From Chrysophaeum taylorii (taxonomy: Eukaryota; Sar; Pelagophyceae; Pelagomonadales; Pelagomonadaceae): 59,693 nucleotides of DNA. Of this stretch, positions 25,749 to 35,750 are shown piece after piece. Position 1 is the first letter of the stretch. Each line of letters starts with the position of its first letter. The notes beneath the pieces were generated by a model, which was not told where the DNA came from, did not search any database, and saw only the letters and a program-made list of their open reading frames with translations. Made by a program: the position numbers and the translations under genes. The stretch lies in NCBI GenBank assembly GCA_029834535.1, contig JAQMWT010000363.1, forward strand, positions 1-59,693. The letters are read 5' to 3'.

Positions 25749-28700
25749 ATGTTTCGCTTCAGCATCGACCGCGGCGGGACGTTCACGGACGTGTACGCGG
25801 AGGTGCCCGGGGGGGAGGCGCGGGTGCATAAGCTGCTGTCGGAGGATCCCGCGAACTATCCGAATGCCCCGCGCGAGGGTATCCGGCGGATCCTCGAGGA
25901 GGTGACCGGAATCCCGCACCCGCGGGGTGAGTTGGTGGACGCGTCGAGGATTGAATGGATCCGCATGGGGACCACCGTCGCGACGAACGGGCTCCTCGAG
26001 CGCGAGGGCTCGCGGTTCGTGCTGGTGACGACCAAGGGCTTCAAGGACGCCCTCGAGATTGGGACGCAGGCGCGGCCCGACATCTTCGACATCGCGGCCG
26101 CCAAGCTTCCCGTGCTGTACGAGAGCGTGGTCGAGGCCGTGGAAAGGGTCCGCGTCGCGACGTGCGAGACCGTGTCGTCGTCGTCGTCGTCGACGAATCG
26201 CGTGGTGGTGGCGAAGACGGGGGACGAGGTTGAGATCGTGACGGAGCTGGACGTCGATAAGCTGAGGTCCGACCTCGAGGAGAAGCGCGGCGAGGGTTTC
26301 GAGGCGTGCGCCATCGCCTTCGCCCACTCGTACGCGTATCCAGACCACGAGGTCCTCGCGGGATCGATCGCGCGCGAGCTCGGGTTCACGCAAGTGTCCG
26401 TGAGCTCGGAGCTTTTGCCGATGGCGCGGTTGGTGCCGCGCGGCCAGACGGCGTGCGTCGACGCGTATTTGACGCCGCTCGTCCGCGCCTACCTCGAGAG
26501 TTTTGTGAAGGGGTTCCGGGGGGACGTGCTCCCCAAGGTGTTGTTTATGCAGTCGGACGGCGGCCTCGTCCGGGCCTCCAAGTTCACGGGCTTCCGCGCT
26601 ATTTTGTCGGGGCCCGCGGGCGGCGTCGTCGGCTACGCCCGGACGACGGCCGCGGCGCTGGGGGTTGATCCCGCGACGACTCCCGTGATCGGATTCGACA
26701 TGGGCGGCACCTCGACCGACGTGTCGCGGTTCGCGGGAACGAGCCTCGACCACGTCCTGGAAACCGAGACGGCCGGGGTGAAGATCCAGTGTCCGCAGCT
26801 CGACGTCAACACCGTGGCCGCGGGCGGCGGTTCGAGGCTTTTTTTCCGCCAGGGCGCTCTCGCGGTCGGGCCCGAGTCCGCCAAGGCCCACCCCGGGCCC
26901 GTGTGCTACCGCAAGCAAGACGGCAAGCTGGCCCTCACCGACGCGAACCTGATGCTCGGCCGGCTCCTCCCCAACCGCTTCCCGAAGATATTCGGACCGA
27001 ACGAGGACGAGCCGTTAGACGTTAACGCGTCGCGGCGCGATATCGAGAAAGTCGCGGCCGAGGTTGATACATTTTTTGGGCGACCCAGCGGCTCGACGTC
27101 TCCCGAATCTCTTGCCTCGGGCTTCGTGCGCGTCGCCAACGAGGCGATGTGCCGCCCGATCCGCGAGCTCTCGGAGGCGCGCGGCTTCAACCCGCGCGAC
27201 CACGTCTTGGCTTGTTTCGGCGGCGCCGGCGCGCAGCACGTCTGCGCGCTCGCGCGGACCTTGGGGATCCGGAAGGCCGTGGTCCATGCCTACGCGGGCA
27301 TCCTGAGCGCCTACGGCATCGGCCTCGCGGACGTCGTCGTTGACAAGCTCGCGCCGCTCGGGGGCTCGACGAGGCTCGACGAACGACGAGACTATCACGC
27401 GGACGTCGAGGCGGACGCGCGAGCCGACCTCGCCGCGCAGGGCGACTTCGAGCAAGTGCGGGTCGAGCGGTACCTGAATTTGCGCTACGAGGGCACCGAC
27501 AACGCCCTGATGGTCCCCGAGCCACCCCGCACCACCAAAACCTACGAGAGCGCGATGGCCGACCAGTTCGAGCGCGAGTACGGCTTCGAGCTCGCGGGAC
27601 GCAAGGAAGTCCTCGTCGACGACTGCCGCGTCCGGGTCGTCGGCGCCACCCCGGACCCGCGCCGCGCAGTTCTCGAACCCGCCGCACGTGTCGTCGTCGA
27701 AGAAACCTGCCGCGTCTACTTCGACGAGACGGGCTGGGTCGAGGAGACGCCCGTCTTCGAACTCTCTCGCCTAGGAGCGGGCGCGGTCGTCGACGGGCCC
27801 GCTATCCTGGCCGTCGGGACCTCGACTTGCGTCGTCGAGCCCCGCTGCACGGCCACCGTCACCCGCCACGGCGATCTCGTCCTCGACATCTCCTCCTCCC
27901 ATCTCCGGGACGAGGAGGAGGCTCCGCCGGAGGATCGACCGCCCGACCCCGCGAGACTGGGCGTCTTCTCGCACCGCTTCATGTCGATCGCCGAGCAGAT
28001 GGGACGCACGCTCCAGCGCACGGCGACATCGGTCAACATCAAGGAGCGCCTCGACTTTTCGTGCGCTCTCTTCAGCGCCGACGGCGCGCTCGTCGCCAAC
28101 GCCCCCCACGTCCCCGTCCACCTCGGCGCCATGTCGGAGACCGTCAAGGCCCAGCTCGCCAAGACAAAAATGGGCCCGGGCGACGTCCTCGTCGCCAACG
28201 ACCCGAACGCCGGCGGATCGCATCTACCAGACATCACGGTCATCACCCCCGTCTTCTTCTTCTCCGACGATACTTCTCCGGCATTTTTCTGCGCGAGCCG
28301 CGGCCACCACGCCGACGTCGGCGGCTCGACGCCCGGATCGATGCCGGCCGACTCGACGACGCTGGACGAGGAGGGCGCGGTCATCGACGCCTTCAAGCTC
28401 GTCAAGAACGGCGTCTTCGACGAAGCTGGAATTCTCGCGCTCCTCGCGTCCCCGGCCTCAAAACCCCCGCCGCCCGACAAACCCCATCTCGTGCTGTCTG
28501 GCTGCCGCAACGCGGCCGACGTCGTCTCCGACCTCAAGGCTCAGGTCGCCGCCAATTCCAAGGGCGCGACGCTTCTTCGCGACCTCTGCTCCGAATACGG
28601 CCGACCCCAGGTCGCGGCCTACATGCGCCACGTCCGCGCCAACGCGGCCGCCTGCGTGCGCGCCGCGCTTTCGGAGGTCGCGGGCGGCGCGAAGCGCTGC

Positions 28701-29711
28701 GAGCTCAGAGCCGAAGACCGCATGGACGACGGCAACCCGATTGCCCTCGAGCTCGCGATCGACTGCCCGTCCCCCGACACCGTCTCGGCCGTCTTCGACT
28801 TTTCGGGCACGGGACCCCAGGTTCTGGGAAATTGGAACGCCCCCAGAGCGATCACGTCCGCGGCCGTCATGTACTGCCTCAGGCTCATCGTCGGCCGCGA
28901 CATCCCCTTGAATTCGGGCTGCCTAGACCCCGTCGAGATCAGGATAGAAACCCCCTCGATGCTCTCCCCCGCCCCCACGGCGGCCGTCTGCGCGGGCAAC
29001 GTCCTCACCTCGATGCGCGTCACCGACGTCGTCCTCAAGGCCCTCGGCGCCTGCGCCGCCAGCCAGGGCTGCATGAACAACCTCTCCTTCGGCGAGGACG
29101 AATCATCATCCAATTCGGTGCTGGTTGCCGGGGCCGGGGGAGGAAAAAAAAACGGCTTTGGCTACTACGAGACCATCGCCGGGGGCGCCGGCGCGGGGCC
29201 CTCCTGGCACGGCACCTCGGCGATCCAGTGCCACATGACCAACACCCGCATCACCGACGTCGAGACCCTCGAACGCCGATACCCCGTCCTCCTCGACGAG
29301 TTCCGGATCCGTCGCGGTTCGGGAGGTCGCGGCAAGTTCCGCGGCGGCGACGGCGTCGTCCGCCAGCTCACCTTCCTCAGGGACGGTCTCGTCGTTTCGC
29401 TCCTCACCGAACGCCGGGCCCTCGCCCCCTTTGGCATCAACGGCGGCGGCGACGCCCTCCGCGGCGTCAACACCCTCATAGCTCGCGGCGGCACGAACGT
29501 CTCCCTCGGACCCAAGACAAAAATCATCGTCAGAAAGGGCGACAAGCTCCGCGTCGAGACCCCGGGCGGGGGAGGCTACGGCGCCCTCGACGACGACGAA
29601 GATCGCCAACAAGACCGCGAACCCACCACCACCTCCTCGAGGCACAAAGACGCCACCGTCATCCGCCGCACGGCATCCACCGCCCTCGGCACCGACGCCA
29701 TCGATTTTTGA
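25749..29711 (+). CDS. OPLAH: 5-oxoprolinase (ATP-hydrolysing)
   Basis: 1320 residues from the ATG at 25749, close to the normal length of the eukaryotic enzyme. It catalyses ATP-dependent opening of 5-oxo-L-proline to L-glutamate in the cytosol, the salvage step of the glutathione/gamma-glutamyl cycle. HyuA-like half: FSIDRGGTFTDVYAEV at the start, MGTTVATNGLLER, VIGFDMGGTSTDVSRFAG (about 315-332, the nucleotide-binding actin-like motif) and HVLACFGGAGAQHVCALART. HyuB-like half from about 740: FSHRFMSIAEQMGRTLQRTA, FSCALFSADGALVANAPHVP, SRGHHADVGGSTPGSMP and LDEFRIRRGSGGRGKFRGGD. Both halves are fused in one intronless frame, as in other eukaryotes. The only variable part is the Ser-rich (TCG)n insert near residue 141. 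Confidence 0.96.
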   Translation: MFRFSIDRGGTFTDVYAEVPGGEARVHKLLSEDPANYPNAPREGIRRILEEVTGIPHPRGELVDASRIEWIRMGTTVATNGLLEREGSRFVLVTTKGFKDALEIGTQARPDIFDIAAAKLPVLYESVVEAVERVRVATCETVSSSSSSTNRVVVAKTGDEVEIVTELDVDKLRSDLEEKRGEGFEACAIAFAHSYAYPDHEVLAGSIARELGFTQVSVSSELLPMARLVPRGQTACVDAYLTPLVRAYLESFVKGFRGDVLPKVLFMQSDGGLVRASKFTGFRAILSGPAGGVVGYARTTAAALGVDPATTPVIGFDMGGTSTDVSRFAGTSLDHVLETETAGVKIQCPQLDVNTVAAGGGSRLFFRQGALAVGPESAKAHPGPVCYRKQDGKLALTDANLMLGRLLPNRFPKIFGPNEDEPLDVNASRRDIEKVAAEVDTFFGRPSGSTSPESLASGFVRVANEAMCRPIRELSEARGFNPRDHVLACFGGAGAQHVCALARTLGIRKAVVHAYAGILSAYGIGLADVVVDKLAPLGGSTRLDERRDYHADVEADARADLAAQGDFEQVRVERYLNLRYEGTDNALMVPEPPRTTKTYESAMADQFEREYGFELAGRKEVLVDDCRVRVVGATPDPRRAVLEPAARVVVEETCRVYFDETGWVEETPVFELSRLGAGAVVDGPAILAVGTSTCVVEPRCTATVTRHGDLVLDISSSHLRDEEEAPPEDRPPDPARLGVFSHRFMSIAEQMGRTLQRTATSVNIKERLDFSCALFSADGALVANAPHVPVHLGAMSETVKAQLAKTKMGPGDVLVANDPNAGGSHLPDITVITPVFFFSDDTSPAFFCASRGHHADVGGSTPGSMPADSTTLDEEGAVIDAFKLVKNGVFDEAGILALLASPASKPPPPDKPHLVLSGCRNAADVVSDLKAQVAANSKGATLLRDLCSEYGRPQVAAYMRHVRANAAACVRAALSEVAGGAKRCELRAEDRMDDGNPIALELAIDCPSPDTVSAVFDFSGTGPQVLGNWNAPRAITSAAVMYCLRLIVGRDIPLNSGCLDPVEIRIETPSMLSPAPTAAVCAGNVLTSMRVTDVVLKALGACAASQGCMNNLSFGEDESSSNSVLVAGAGGGKKNGFGYYETIAGGAGAGPSWHGTSAIQCHMTNTRITDVETLERRYPVLLDEFRIRRGSGGRGKFRGGDGVVRQLTFLRDGLVVSLLTERRALAPFGINGGGDALRGVNTLIARGGTNVSLGPKTKIIVRKGDKLRVETPGGGGYGALDDDEDRQQDREPTTTSSRHKDATVIRRTASTALGTDAIDF

Positions 29712-29868
29712 CTTTGTCTCGTCGGTGTGCGGACGGACTACTGCCACTTTTTGTTTGCTCGCGCCTCGCTCCTTGCTTGTTTTTGTGTCCCTGCTGCTTC
29801 CTTCTGATCAACGCACATCCTAAGACGAAGAAGAAGAAGAAGAAGAAGGCTACTACATCCATATTCCA

Positions 29869-30960
29869 TCAGGTGCGTTTCGTCTTCTTGCTACTGCTGC
29901 CCGCGGGCAAGTCCGCAGTGGTGTCGACAATGTTGTCGTCGTCGTCGTCGAGGTAGCGGCCTTCGGGGTCGTCGTCGTCATGGTCCTCGAAGTACCCGTC
30001 CCACGCGTGGTGCTTGGAGAGGAAGATGTCGATGGCGTTCGGGACGACCTCGTCCTGGAGCTTAGTGACGAGATCGGCCGTCGTCTCGGCTTGCCCCCAC
30101 ACGTTGTACCACGACTCTTCCTCGAAATCTTCGTCCTCGGCCTCAACATCATCATCGATATCATCACGATCCGGGAAGATTTCAAAGTTCTCGATGTGGT
30201 TGAAAATGTGAAAGAATGAGGTTGCCTTGACGTACTTGACCTTGGTAGGAGCCGGCGCCGGTTGTTGTTGTTGTTGCTTCTTCTTCTTCTTCCCTTTCCC
30301 CCCTTTGGGCGTTGGCGGGGCCTTTCCCTTGATCTTCTTCAGCGTTGGGTTGGCGTCGTTCGACGACCACTCCGGCACCGTGACCTCGGTGGTCTTCAAG
30401 AAGGTACCTGAGGCCGCGTCCTTCTCGAAGACGGCCCGCAGGGTCTTGGGCTCGACGGGCGCCCCCGGACCGAACTCCATCTCGACGCTCACGACCTCGG
30501 CCGACCCCTCGATTCGCGCGGCGCACCGCACGTCCACGAGGTGCCCGAACATCTTCTTGTCGGCCTCCGAAATGACATCTTCCTCCGCCGGCTCGATCGA
30601 CGACAGCACCTCCTTCCAGAACAGCCCGCTCAGGCCCGTCTGGTTTTCGTCAAAGCCGGCGAGCGCCGCGTCGATCGCCTTGCGCGTGCTCTCGCGCATG
30701 TCCTCGTCCTCGAGCTGTGCCGCCGGGGGGGCTTCTTCCCCCAGCAGCACGGCTCGTCGCCGGGCGTGCAGCGGCGCGGCGGCGGCAGCCAGACGGGCGC
30801 GCACCGCGCGGATCTCGCGGTAGTAGTCGCCCGAAAGACGCGTCAGGTCCTGGTGCAAGGCGTACACGCCCAGCAGCCGGGACGCCATTTCCTCCTCCTT
30901 GCTCGACACCCCGCGCCGAGCAAGCACAAAGACCCGGCCCCATCGCCGACCAGAAGCCAT
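29869..30960 (-). CDS. Nucleosome assembly protein (NAP/SET family histone chaperone)
   Basis: 363 residues from the ATG at 30960; the ATG at 30888 (MASRLLGVYALHQDL) is an equally good start. NAP proteins carry H2A-H2B and aid nucleosome assembly. Seen: a long N-terminal dimerisation helix (YYREIRAVRARLAAAAAPLH), LSGLFWKEVLSSIE, DKKMFGHLVDVRCAARI, then the NAP fold with MEFGPGAPVEPKTLRAVFEKD and ATSFFHIFNHIE (compare the family's SFFNFF). The C-terminus is highly acidic (DDDVEAEDEDFEEE and later Asp runs) with a short basic end. Unusual: a Lys- and Gln-rich insert (GKGKKKKKQQQQQPAPAP) inside the NAP fold. The first ATG is only 19 bp after the stop codon of the RING gene on the same strand. 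Confidence 0.87.
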   Translation of the reverse strand: MASGRRWGRVFVLARRGVSSKEEEMASRLLGVYALHQDLTRLSGDYYREIRAVRARLAAAAAPLHARRRAVLLGEEAPPAAQLEDEDMRESTRKAIDAALAGFDENQTGLSGLFWKEVLSSIEPAEEDVISEADKKMFGHLVDVRCAARIEGSAEVVSVEMEFGPGAPVEPKTLRAVFEKDAASGTFLKTTEVTVPEWSSNDANPTLKKIKGKAPPTPKGGKGKKKKKQQQQQPAPAPTKVKYVKATSFFHIFNHIENFEIFPDRDDIDDDVEAEDEDFEEESWYNVWGQAETTADLVTKLQDEVVPNAIDIFLSKHHAWDGYFEDHDDDDPEGRYLDDDDDNIVDTTADLPAGSSSKKTKRT

Positions 30961-30979
30961 CGTCGTCGTGAATATCAAA

Positions 30980-31984
30980 TCACCTAGAGCTTCTGCGGCT
31001 TTGAGGTCCGTTGAAAGAGACGACGGGGAGGATCCGGCGGATGCGTTGGCGGCAGATGGGGCAGCCGTCCCGGCGGTCCCGCAGACGGCGGAGGCAAGAC
31101 TCGCAGCAGGCGACGTGGCCGCAGGGCGCAGCGACGGCGTCCGCCCGGTGCGCGACGCACACGCAGCAGTCGTCGTTCGACGACCGGTAGAGCGTTGCGG
31201 GTTCATGCTTGGCAGCCTCGCGGAGGAGGGCCCGTATGACTTCGAACGACGACCGCGAGGGACCGCCCTCCTTGTTGCCGACGAGTCGGGGGGCGTAGTC
31301 GACGAAGTCCGAGAAGACCTGCTCGTCGGGGTCGAAGACGAGGTCCGTCGCGTCGTCGGCGCGCTCGTTCCCCGTGACGGCGACGACGCAGCTCTTGTCC
31401 CAGTCCCAGGCGCCGCGCGCGAGGAGCGCGGCAACAAGATCGGCGTGTCCGCCGTGGCACGCCCAGTACAACAGCGACCGACCGGCGCGTCCCTCGATCT
31501 CCTCGACGTCGTTCGCCATCGCGCGCCGCGCATCGATCTCCCGCACCACGCCCGCGACGTCCCCGCGCTTCGCACACGCAAACACGGTCTGCTGCTCCTG
31601 CTGCGGGGCCGGTGCCGCCGCCGCCGGGGCCTCCGTCGACTGGCGCCGGGAGACCTTCGAGAGGACGCGCCGGACGTCACGCCGCCTCGTGCCAATCTGC
31701 AAGAACCCGTCGTCCCACACGAGCGTCACGGTGTCGTTCGGATCCACCGACCGCACCTTCCCGACGCGCCACCCACCCCATTTGTACCGCGCGCACACGT
31801 AGGGTCCACCTGTCTCGGAGAAGATTCGCGCCTCGTCGCCCACGGTGGCGACCACGTCGCTCCCGGTCGCCGCCTCCAGAGACCATATCCAGGCCAACCG
31901 CGACGCGTTCGACCACGGAACCCCGAACGCGCGCTGGATGGCGGCCACCACCTGCCAGACCACCGAAACGCACCGGTGCATCAT
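30980..31984 (-). CDS. RING-finger protein with ankyrin-like region (putative E3 ubiquitin ligase)
   Basis: 334 residues from the ATG at 31984 (or the adjacent one at 31981). The C-terminus is a C3HC4 RING: CCVCVAHRADAVAAPCGHVA, CCESCLRRLRDRRDGCPICR, followed by hydrophobic-basic IRRIL, the type seen in MAPL/IAP-like and ankyrin-RING E3 ligases. The middle part (about 125-190) reads as one or two ankyrin repeats (VFACAKRGDVAGVVREIDAR; GRSLLYWACHGGHADLVAALLARGA). Residues about 60-105 have a Tudor/SH3-like stretch (ARYKWGGWRVGKVRSVDPNDT). The RING should recruit an E2; the target is unknown. Confidence 0.83.
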   Translation of the reverse strand: MMHRCVSVVWQVVAAIQRAFGVPWSNASRLAWIWSLEAATGSDVVATVGDEARIFSETGGPYVCARYKWGGWRVGKVRSVDPNDTVTLVWDDGFLQIGTRRRDVRRVLSKVSRRQSTEAPAAAAPAPQQEQQTVFACAKRGDVAGVVREIDARRAMANDVEEIEGRAGRSLLYWACHGGHADLVAALLARGAWDWDKSCVVAVTGNERADDATDLVFDPDEQVFSDFVDYAPRLVGNKEGGPSRSSFEVIRALLREAAKHEPATLYRSSNDDCCVCVAHRADAVAAPCGHVACCESCLRRLRDRRDGCPICRQRIRRILPVVSFNGPQSRRSSR

Positions 31985-32097
31985 TTTTTTCTTTCTGATC
32001 GAAGAAAAATAAATTGGTTTAGGATTAGGGAAAGTCGTTCCCACAATAACTGTTGTCGTTATTCTTGTGCTTCGTCGCGCCGCAGCGTTGACCGGGC
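31985..32097. promoter_or_regulatory. Short divergent promoter, RING gene and DENN gene
   Basis: 113 bp separate the two divergent ATGs. The interval is AT-rich (GATCGAAGAAAAATAAATTGG) compared with the coding flanks. Confidence 0.5.
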
Positions 32098-35000
32098 ATG
32101 GCTGCCCACGAGCTCGCGACCCGCGAGAAGGCCGACCTCAAGCGCTGGCAGCGGTCCCGCATCCGCCATCTCGCCGCCTCGCGCGTCAAGAAGAAGATTC
32201 GCACGACGACGACGAAGAAGAAGAAGAAGAAGACGAAGGCCTCATCCTCCTCGGTGGTGGTTCAGCCCAACCCGTTCTTCTTCGAGCGTTGCTGGAGCCC
32301 GTGCTCGAAGCGCGGAAGCCCGGCGGCGCGCGTCGTGGTCGCGCTCGCAACGGCGCGGTCAGCAGTGTTTGCGGCGAGCTGCAGCGCCGTGCGCGCGAGG
32401 CGCGCCTTGGAGGACTGCCGTCAACTTCGGGCCCCCGTCGTGCTCGGCGAGACCGTCGGCGACTTCAGCCCGCAGCTCGCTGCGACCAAGAACCCCGCGC
32501 TATCGAATTCGTTCCCCTCGTCGTCCTGCGACCGGCTCTACGAACACTTTCTGGTGATCGGGTTGCCGTCTAAGCTCGTCGAGCACCCCTCGGTCAAGGT
32601 TCCGGCGAGGTACACGCCACGCGTGCTCCACCACCGCTCGAGCCGCGGCGAGGTCCTCGAGGCCGAGGCCATCGCCGACTTTTGCTTGCCCGCCGGCGCG
32701 GGCGTGCGGTCGAGCGTCGTCGCGCGTAAGGAGATCGTCGAGGCCGTTTTCGTGCTATCGGGCAACGACGACGTCCGGTACGGCTTTTGCGCGCACACGA
32801 CGCGAACCTACGCCAGCAACAACCTCGAGGCCGATCGGTGTTATTGCCTCATCACGAGGCACCCCTTCGCGCTCCTGCACTTCGAGGTCCTCAGGGCCGC
32901 GATCGAGGCAGACAAGGATGACGCCAAACGCCGCCGAAGCGACGAGACGATGCGCGCGTACGCCCAGCTCGAGCTCCCGCGCCCGGGCGACTGCGTCCGG
33001 TTCGCGCTGCATACGGGCATCATCGAGTGGCGCCGCCCGAGACCAGAGGAGGCCAGACACGAGTCGACGGCGCACATTCGCGAGTGGGCCCTCCCAAAAA
33101 TGTTCGAGCGACTCGCGCTCGAAAACGTCCTGCTCCTCCTCGGGTGCGCGCTCGTCGAGCTCCAGATCGTCTTTGTGTCCAAGCACCTCCAAACGCTCTC
33201 GGCCTGCGCGCTCGGCCTCGTCTCGATGCTCAGACCTCTCCGCTGGGTCGGACCTCTCGTCTCCGCGCTCCCCGCTAAGATGTACGAGTACCTCGAGTCT
33301 CCCGTCCCGCTCGTCCTCGGCGTCGTCTCGCTCCCCCTCGACTTCGCGCAGAACGCCGACATGGTCCTCGTCTTTGCCGACGAAGATCGCGTCCGCTTGC
33401 CCCCCACGCTCCTCGAGCTCCCCGGCGCCCATCTCTCGATCCAACTCCCCCAGCTCTCCCAGCTCGCGCACGACCTCAGCGACGACTACGCCGCCTGTCG
33501 GGCCATCGGCAACAACCCGCCCCCTCTCGATGCCGTCGCGACGGCCGCCGTTGCTCAGACGCCGCCGTCCTTTGATGACGCGGCCTCTGCCTTCGAGGGC
33601 TCGACCGAAGACGACGACGACGACGACGACGACGGCGACCTACCGTGCTCCGATGATTGTCGCAACGCGGCGACGCGGGGGAACTGCCTCAACGCCTCGG
33701 AAGACCCCCCGCCGCCGCCCCCTCCCGAGATGACCACGGCGCGGCTGCTCCCGCCAGACTCGGTCGTCTCGGTCGCGACCATCGCCGACAAAGTCGCTCA
33801 TTACCTCGATACCCTTTTGTCGACGGCCTGCGAGCTGCGTGCCGAGCGCACCGTCTTGGCTAGAACTTCGTCTTCTTCGATCGTCCGCCCGACGCTCCGG
33901 TGCGCTATTGGCGGCGGCCCGCGCAACGGCTCGTCCGACGACGCGTCGTCGTCAAGTTCCGACGACCACGTCGTCTCGCACCACCATCACCCCAGCGCAG
34001 CACTCGTCCGAACGTCGCTCTCGTTATGCGATGCCGTCAAGGCCGGCTGCCTGTCGCCGTCGGCCACCGCTCGCAACGAGTGGTGGTACGTCAACCTCGG
34101 AGACGCCGGAATCTCGTTTATTGGCAGATTCGTCGAGACGCAGATGTTTTCGAACTACTACTTTGGGCGCAAGCATGACGAGCGCGAGGCTGATCGCGAC
34201 GCCTCGAGCGCGCTCATGGGGCTCATCCTGGCCGGTGGTCTGGCCGGGCTCGCACCAACCGCGGCAGACGATTGCGGCGAGGAGGATAAGGTGGACTCGG
34301 CGTGCAACGGTAGGTGCGAGGGCAGACTTGACACGCCGCAATGCACTCTCCTGTGTGCCCAGCTCTGGGAGGAACGCCATCGCGCCGAGCGCCGCGCGTC
34401 GGGCGGCAGTGACGACGACGCGCTCGCGCGTTTGTGGCTCGATCCCCGGCGCGTCGAGACGGCGCGGCATCCGGCGGAAACGGCGGACCAGTTTGCCAAA
34501 CGACGGCTACTCTTGGCCCAGGCGGCGCTACCCCCTTCGCCGCCGCCTGCCACGTCCTTTTCGTTCTCCATGCCTGCCGACACGCACGGGAAACCGCGCG
34601 CGGCCGACAGAGCCGCGGCGGCACTCGTCGGCGATCATCGCGCCGTTGTCGCGACCAACAAAAAACGACGGAAACGCCGTCAGGCCGAGATCGCCGTCCG
34701 AAGCATGCGCCGCGTCAACAAGCAGGCGCGTGCGAGGAACGACCGTCGCGATGTCGCCGCCACCAATATCATATTCTGGTGGCTTGGCGTGCGCCGCCGG
34801 TTACGCTCGGCAGATCATGCCGCAATCATTATCCAGGCTGCCATGCGCAGGCGCCTCTCGCGAAGAATGGAACCGCACGACAACAGCGACGGCGAGTGCC
34901 GTCTTCGTCGTCGTCGAAGCGCCGATTGCTTTCATCGAAGTGGCGACTCCTGTCGAAGCGACGAGGCCGAACTCATGAAGGCTGAGGACGAACTACTTGA

Positions 35001-35750
35001 GCGCCGCCGATCGCGCCGGCTTTCGATCAAGCGCCCAGTCGTCCTCGAGACGTGGTACGAAGATGCTGACGACGACGAAGATATCGACGACGACGGCGTG
35101 CAGACCAACGACGTGCCGGTCGTCGACGCCCAGACGAGCGACGTTGCGGCCGTCGAAGACGACACCAGCCTCATTAAAGGCCGGACCTCGCTCACCTCGG
35201 CTCCCGAAAGCCTGAGTAGCCCACTTCCGCTCGAGCAGCAGCAGGCGCTTGGCTACGCTGACCTCGAGTTTCGCGCAGTGCTGCGCGCCGGCGTCGTCTG
35301 CGTCAAACATTCGCGCTTTGGCAAGCCGCACAAACGTCTCCTCAAGTGCAACCATGACTTGTCCGAGATCGCTTGGTCTCGCACCGACTCCGATCGCAAA
35401 TCCTGCCTCGGATTTCTTCTCAGTCGACTCGCCCGCAAGAAGCGCACCGTCAAGCTTCACCACGTACGTACTATTTCTCGTGGGTTTTCTTCTTAGTCTC
35501 GTTCAGGTCACGCGCGTCTGCGGCGATGCATCGACAGCAAATTCTAAGCGCGCTATCTCGCGCGGCGTCCTCTCGACGCCGCACGCCAAGACCGTCTCGT
35601 TGGTGCGACTCCCATTGACGCGGCTTCACTATCTGCCGCTAGGTCTACGGTCATAAAAACCAGAGCCTCGACCTGGAGTTTGCCACCGCCAAGCAACACA
35701 GGACGATCCTTCACGGGTTCCAGAGCCTAATTTGCCCAGTGCCTGTATAG
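32098..35750 (+). CDS. DENN domain protein with IQ-like motif and PH domain (putative Rab GEF)
   Basis: Spliced CDS join(32098-35463, 35507-35593, 35643-35750), 1186 residues. The intron ends are GTACGTACT...GTTCAG (43 bp) and GTCTCGTTG...CGCTAG (49 bp). uDENN at about 60-220 (CDRLYEHFLVIGLP, FCLPAGAGVRSS, YGFCAHTTRTY). cDENN at about 340-440 (FERLALENVLLLLGCALVEL, IVFVSKHLQTLSACALGLVS, PLRWVGPLVSALPAKMYEYL, SPVPLVLGVV). dDENN-like segments and a Cys-rich low-complexity region follow. IIIQAAMRRRLSRR (about 915) is IQ-like. The C-terminus is a PH domain starting LEFRAVLRAGVVCVKHSRFG and completed only after splicing (KTVYGHKNQSLDLEFATA, HRTILHGFQSL). DENN proteins activate Rab GTPases in membrane traffic; the Rab is unknown. 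Confidence 0.87.

Noticed and set aside
27827..29956. 709-codon plus frame overlapping 5-oxoprolinase
   Set aside because: It is an Arg/Pro-rich out-of-frame reading of the HyuB half, which is fully conserved in the other frame.
30899..32557. 552-codon plus frame opposite the RING and NAP genes
   Set aside because: It is the antisense of two well-supported genes and has no motif.
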